Shown in pieces: positions 60,666-64,000 of a stretch of DNA of 64,000 bases (the first letter of the stretch is position 1; every line of letters begins with the position of its first letter). The notes beneath the pieces were generated by a model that searched no databases, was not told the DNA's origin, and saw only the letters and a list, made by a program, of their open reading frames with translations. The DNA comes from Brevibacillus brevis (lineage in GTDB: Bacteria > Bacillota > Bacilli > Brevibacillales > Brevibacillaceae): contig NZ_LR134338.1 in NCBI RefSeq assembly GCF_900637055.1, forward strand, positions 5,424,501 through 5,488,500, read 5' to 3'. Position numbers and translations under genes: made by a program.

Positions 60666-62423
60666 ATGGATCACTTGATAATCAGGCCCAAGACTCATGA
60701 GGAGCACACCCAGATAGAAGACGAGACTTTGGTAGAACAGGCGAAAGCTGGGGATCAAGAGGCGTTTAGCGAGCTGGTCAGGCGCCATCGCTCCAAAGTA
60801 TACGGCTATGCACGGTCGTACACACAAGAAGCCTTTCTTGCCGAAGACATCGTTCAGGATGCTCTCATTCGCGCCTTTTTGCACCTTGGGACGCTGGTGG
60901 ACAGCCGACGTTTCCTTCCTTGGCTGCATCGGATTGTGCGCAACCAGGCCTACACACGGCTTTCGAAGGGTTCGCAAAAAAGGGAAACCGTCTTCTCGAG
61001 TCTGGGCAAACTAACGCATGAGCAGGAACCGACTGACTGGGAGGACCTCGATAGTATCTTGCACAGGCTGGGACGGTCTTGGTCACACTCTGCGCAGAAC
61101 AACAACCCCGAAGAGGTCATGGTGCGTCGTGAACTGTTTGAGACAATCAGGAGCCTGCTGTACTGCCTCAATCCTCGGGAGAGACGCATTGTGGAATCTC
61201 ACTTTTTTGATCATTTGGCCCCTCATGAGATCGCCCACATGTTCCAGATGTCCCAGGCAAACGTCTACCAAGTGCTATCGCGTTCTCGCAAAAAACTGCT
61301 TCAGGAAAAAACTCGTGTCGTTGTTGATCAATACATGAAGACGAGAAAGGTTGCGGGGAGTATGAAACAAGCAGTATTGAACAAACCAGAAGCATTCACG
61401 ATGCCTACTTGGGTTACTTGCGCAGCGGCACTATTCGGATTGGTAGAATCGAGCGAACGCAAAATGTCTTTGCCGATGATACTTGGCTTGAGCGGCCATG
61501 CCTTTCGCTTGACGATCGTGCCTGGAAATATCCATATTGCAGGCCCAACGATGTTTCACTTTCAGCGGGTCTTGCAGCAGGGTTTGAAAAACATGGGCTT
61601 TGAATCTCGTGCCGTCACCTCGTATCATCTATCCTGCGAACCAAGCATCAATGCCAATCAAGTTGCTCCCTCGCTATTGAGCCCGGAGGCACGCGAAAAG
61701 CGCCAGCTGTCTGTCCTCCTGCCAGAAGCATTGGAACTGGTCCACCGCTCCATCGACAAAGGGCATCCTGTGCTTGCTTGGGATCTGTTCATGCCAGAGT
61801 TCGGATTGATCTACGGCTATGATGATGAAAAAAGAGTGTTTTACGCAGGAGACAACTGTCGAAACGACAGTACCATTCCCTATGAAAACTTGGGGCGGGG
61901 TATCGTCGAGGAGTTGTTTGTCCTTGCCATCGACCGTGCGTTTCCGATCGACCAACGCACGATGCTCGCAAATGCTCTCCACTCTGCACTCGTTCATTAT
62001 CGTGGAGAAGAACCGCAGGACCCGAGCTGCGTCAATGGTCTAGCGGCCTATGCTGTTTGGCAGGAAGCCTATGAAAAGGGAACGGTTGAGCCGAATGGCA
62101 ACGCGTATACGACCGTGGTGAACGGGGATGCACGGCGCTATGCCTCTCTTTTCTGGAGCGAAATCGTTGATACGTGGACAGATTCTGTGTTTGATGAGGT
62201 CCGCCCACTGATGAAAGAAGCGGCTAGCGTGTACGGGGCGATTGCCGATGGCTTTGACACGTTAAGCAAGCTCTTCCCATTCCCTGCTGGGGGCGAGCCG
62301 AACGATGCGGAGCAAGGTAGGCAGGCTATTGCGTTGTTGAAGGCGATTGAGCGAAATGAACGTACTGCTGTATCCGTACTGGAACAAATACAGGCGGGGC
62401 TTGAGAATAAAATAGGAAAGTAA
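60666..62423 (+). CDS. sigma-70 family factor fused to a large BtrH-like C-terminal domain
   Basis: A 585-residue protein. The first roughly 215 residues are an ECF-type sigma factor: region 2 FSELVRRHRSKVYGYARSYT, SRRFLPWLHRIVRNQAY, then region 4 with HEIAHMFQMSQANVYQVLSRSRKKL. Most ECF factors end there. This one goes on for about 370 residues with a folded domain: LSLPMILGLSGHAFRLTIVP and LVHRSIDKGHPVLAWDLFMPEFGLIYGYDDE resemble the BtrH/C39-like fold of peptide-cleaving or acyl-transfer proteins. No membrane segment is seen. The ATG at 60666 has GAGGAG upstream. Role: probably a ligand- or signal-sensing sigma factor. Confidence 0.85.
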   Translation: MDHLIIRPKTHEEHTQIEDETLVEQAKAGDQEAFSELVRRHRSKVYGYARSYTQEAFLAEDIVQDALIRAFLHLGTLVDSRRFLPWLHRIVRNQAYTRLSKGSQKRETVFSSLGKLTHEQEPTDWEDLDSILHRLGRSWSHSAQNNNPEEVMVRRELFETIRSLLYCLNPRERRIVESHFFDHLAPHEIAHMFQMSQANVYQVLSRSRKKLLQEKTRVVVDQYMKTRKVAGSMKQAVLNKPEAFTMPTWVTCAAALFGLVESSERKMSLPMILGLSGHAFRLTIVPGNIHIAGPTMFHFQRVLQQGLKNMGFESRAVTSYHLSCEPSINANQVAPSLLSPEAREKRQLSVLLPEALELVHRSIDKGHPVLAWDLFMPEFGLIYGYDDEKRVFYAGDNCRNDSTIPYENLGRGIVEELFVLAIDRAFPIDQRTMLANALHSALVHYRGEEPQDPSCVNGLAAYAVWQEAYEKGTVEPNGNAYTTVVNGDARRYASLFWSEIVDTWTDSVFDEVRPLMKEAASVYGAIADGFDTLSKLFPFPAGGEPNDAEQGRQAIALLKAIERNERTAVSVLEQIQAGLENKIGK

Positions 62424-62430
62424 ACAGAAA

Positions 62431-62461
62431 GAAGTAAGGCGATTTATGGTCGCCTTACTTC
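62431..62461. terminator. bidirectional terminator inside the end of the opposing gene
   Basis: GAAGTAAGGCGA and TCGCCTTACTTC form a 12-bp perfect stem. The minus-strand stop codon of the YcdB-type gene (62444) lies within it, so its last codons are part of the hairpin. Confidence 0.88.
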
Positions 62462-64000
62462 TTTTAGGTTATTGCTCCATTCAAACTTCCCGCTTACTGC
62501 ATCTACGGTTGGCCAGCCCTTATAAGTATCAATTGTATAGACGAGCTGAAGATAAGGGGATTTTTTGCCATTGTAGGTGGGCCAGAAGTAGGACAGCTTG
62601 AGCGGAAGATTCTTTGCTGCCAGATCAGCAGCTTGCTGTGCAGTCACAGATGGTTTACGTACTGGAAGTCCGCCTTCCTCGTTCGGCATAGTTGGAGAGA
62701 AATATACGACTTGGCCGCTCTTCATTTCGATCACGACCCAATAATTGTGATCGAGCACAGGCAGACCATTTTGGAGCCTATGAAACCTGAATGAATAATT
62801 ATCTGTATGTCTTTCCTTAACCTTATTTAATTCCATCATCCAGTCGGCCAACACCGCAGGTTTATATGGATCGAATATCTCTACTTGCCATTCATTAGCC
62901 GAAATCGGAGCATACGATTCAAGGACGGCAATCGCTTTTTTTAGTGCTTCTTCCCTTGTCAATGGAATAGATAGATTTTCCTTTCGTGTCCAATCCATAG
63001 CATTGATAACCTGTCCAGTAGATTCGTCCACCGTAAGGAGAATATCCACCCCACCACGATCTGTCCAAGAATAAACGAAGTCTCCCCAAGTATTCCTTGC
63101 ATCATAGGGCATATTCGTGAGCTTTTTATCTGTTCCAAACAAATTCGTAATAATTTTCTCTGCCTCAGCTCGGTTTGAGACAATCAGTGAGTTCTCTTTT
63201 GGAGTGATCGTAATGTTCTTCACATTGACAGGATTTCGTTTTCCATCGTCTACGATCTCTAATCCGCTAGGCGCTTCAATCTGCTTTCCTGTTACAGCAT
63301 CTATAAATGGTGAAGTTCTCCATGCATATTGTATACTCGGTTTGCCGTCGCTCCCTTCCTGAACATATCCGTAGTCGAAATGATCGGGGGTGAATAACTG
63401 CTCTGTGATGGCTTCTGGTGCCAATGCCGATTTTGGATCAGGAACCTTGGTATCTTCCAAATCAAGTGGATGAAAAGACAAACTTAAAAGATGACCTTCG
63501 TAATCCGTGACCATGTATATGCCTGTCAGGATCCCTCTATCTACTTCCAAACCATTCAGCATAGCAGGATATTCTATGTACCGAAATCTGACTATCTCGG
63601 GACGCTTCTCCTTAATTTGCGATAATTTAGGATTACCTGTCATTTTCCGTTTATCTGACCATTGTACGGCGAGCAAATGTTTTTCTGCACGCTGCAACAA
63701 AATCTCGTCCGTTACTCTCCCTTTAGCATTCCAAATATCCAGGGCTGCGTTATAGTCGAGCATTTCCCCGGTTTCCCTATCAAAAACGAGAGAGGCTCCA
63801 ACGTACTCATCTTTTGGATGACTCATGTACAAGACTACTTCATTACCCGTCCTCAGTTTAACGGTTCGCACTGTCAACGTTTTTAATTCGGGCTCCAGCT
63901 CTTCTAAAGCAGCCACAATTTGAGCGGCGCCTTCTGGGAGGTTGATTTCTTCTGGAGCTGGGGCTGCTGTGCTTTTCAGGAGGATTTCAGGGCTTGCAGC
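62444..64000 (-). CDS. YcdB/YcdC-type (DUF4901) protein, cut by window edge
   Basis: The frame is open to the window end, so at least 518 residues are read and the N-terminus is missing. The visible part has repeated blocks that resemble the YcdB/YcdC (PF16244) family: NEVVLYMSHPKDEYVGASLVFDRETGEML, then TVDESTGQVINAMDW and AIAVLESYAPISANEWQVE. The last part, QAADLAAKNLPLKLSYFWPTYNGKKSPYLQLVYTID, is like the family C-terminal domain. Such proteins are usually secreted and of unknown function. The stop lies in a hairpin shared with the sigma gene. Confidence 0.85.
   Translation of the reverse strand, partial: AASPEILLKSTAAPAPEEINLPEGAAQIVAALEELEPELKTLTVRTVKLRTGNEVVLYMSHPKDEYVGASLVFDRETGEMLDYNAALDIWNAKGRVTDEILLQRAEKHLLAVQWSDKRKMTGNPKLSQIKEKRPEIVRFRYIEYPAMLNGLEVDRGILTGIYMVTDYEGHLLSLSFHPLDLEDTKVPDPKSALAPEAITEQLFTPDHFDYGYVQEGSDGKPSIQYAWRTSPFIDAVTGKQIEAPSGLEIVDDGKRNPVNVKNITITPKENSLIVSNRAEAEKIITNLFGTDKKLTNMPYDARNTWGDFVYSWTDRGGVDILLTVDESTGQVINAMDWTRKENLSIPLTREEALKKAIAVLESYAPISANEWQVEIFDPYKPAVLADWMMELNKVKERHTDNYSFRFHRLQNGLPVLDHNYWVVIEMKSGQVVYFSPTMPNEEGGLPVRKPSVTAQQAADLAAKNLPLKLSYFWPTYNGKKSPYLQLVYTIDTYKGWPTVDAVSGKFEWSNNLKEVRRP

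Noticed and set aside
1-64000. CRISPR array, tRNA or rRNA genes
   Set aside because: No regular repeats with spacers and no tRNA or rRNA motifs were seen by eye.

Overview
The window reads as chromosome of a Gram-positive, endospore-forming Bacillota, most likely Brevibacillus or a near relative. This is an inference from the spore germination hydrolase CwlJ, lipobox and Bacillus-type signal peptides, strong AGGAGG-type ribosome binding sites, frequent TTG and GTG starts, and the general makeup of transporters, regulators and GNAT enzymes. No rRNA, tRNA or CRISPR array was seen. Most of the window is moderate in GC. About 43.0-53.0 kb is visibly AT-rich and looks like an acquired island; a smaller AT-rich patch lies at 26.0-26.9 kb.

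0-24 kb: small metabolic and resistance genes. They include GNAT acetyltransferases, an MBL-fold hydrolase, a secreted amidohydrolase, a MarR/EmrB-type drug exporter pair, a phosphoesterase, an ECF sigma/anti-sigma pair and a TetR gene with two operator-like sites. Then come a three-module hybrid sensor kinase coupled to a DUF6933 gene, and an LnrJKLMN-like set (response regulator, kinase, ABC ATPase, two permeases) with a palindromic site in front of the transporter genes. A methyltransferase, a TetR gene beside a wrecked MFS pseudogene, a copper-amine-oxidase-domain protein and a radical SAM/SPASM protein follow.

24-42 kb: an FGE/SUMF1-like protein, a possible secreted protein plus small membrane protein pair, nucleoside uptake and hydrolysis (nupC and a nucleoside hydrolase), an orphan trpB, a secreted phytase-like esterase, SMI1 and HEAT-type small proteins, three glycosyltransferases, an acetate-uptake-type transporter, cwlJ, and a divergent HxlR/oxidoreductase pair.

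42-53 kb: the accessory island. It holds a DUF1259 protein, an orphan GH24 lysozyme, a lipoprotein, an IS3-type remnant, a complete IS3-family element with an A6G frameshift site, a HigBA-type toxin-antitoxin module with a palindromic operator, an unknown protein and a decayed HNH/AP2-like endonuclease gene. It ends with an 1134-residue protein that joins an Mrr-like nuclease domain to an nSTAND-type NTPase and a long C-terminal sensor region, the architecture of a single-gene anti-phage effector. That gene sits between the intact rlmD-like gene and a fragment resembling a second rlmD 3' end, which suggests insertion at the 3' end of an rRNA methyltransferase gene.

53-64 kb: core-type genes again: the 23S rRNA m5U methyltransferase, diacylglycerol kinase, ROK glucokinase, an EamA transporter, a NatAB-type ABC exporter, a sigma factor fused to a large BtrH-like domain, and a YcdB/YcdC-type protein cut by the window edge.
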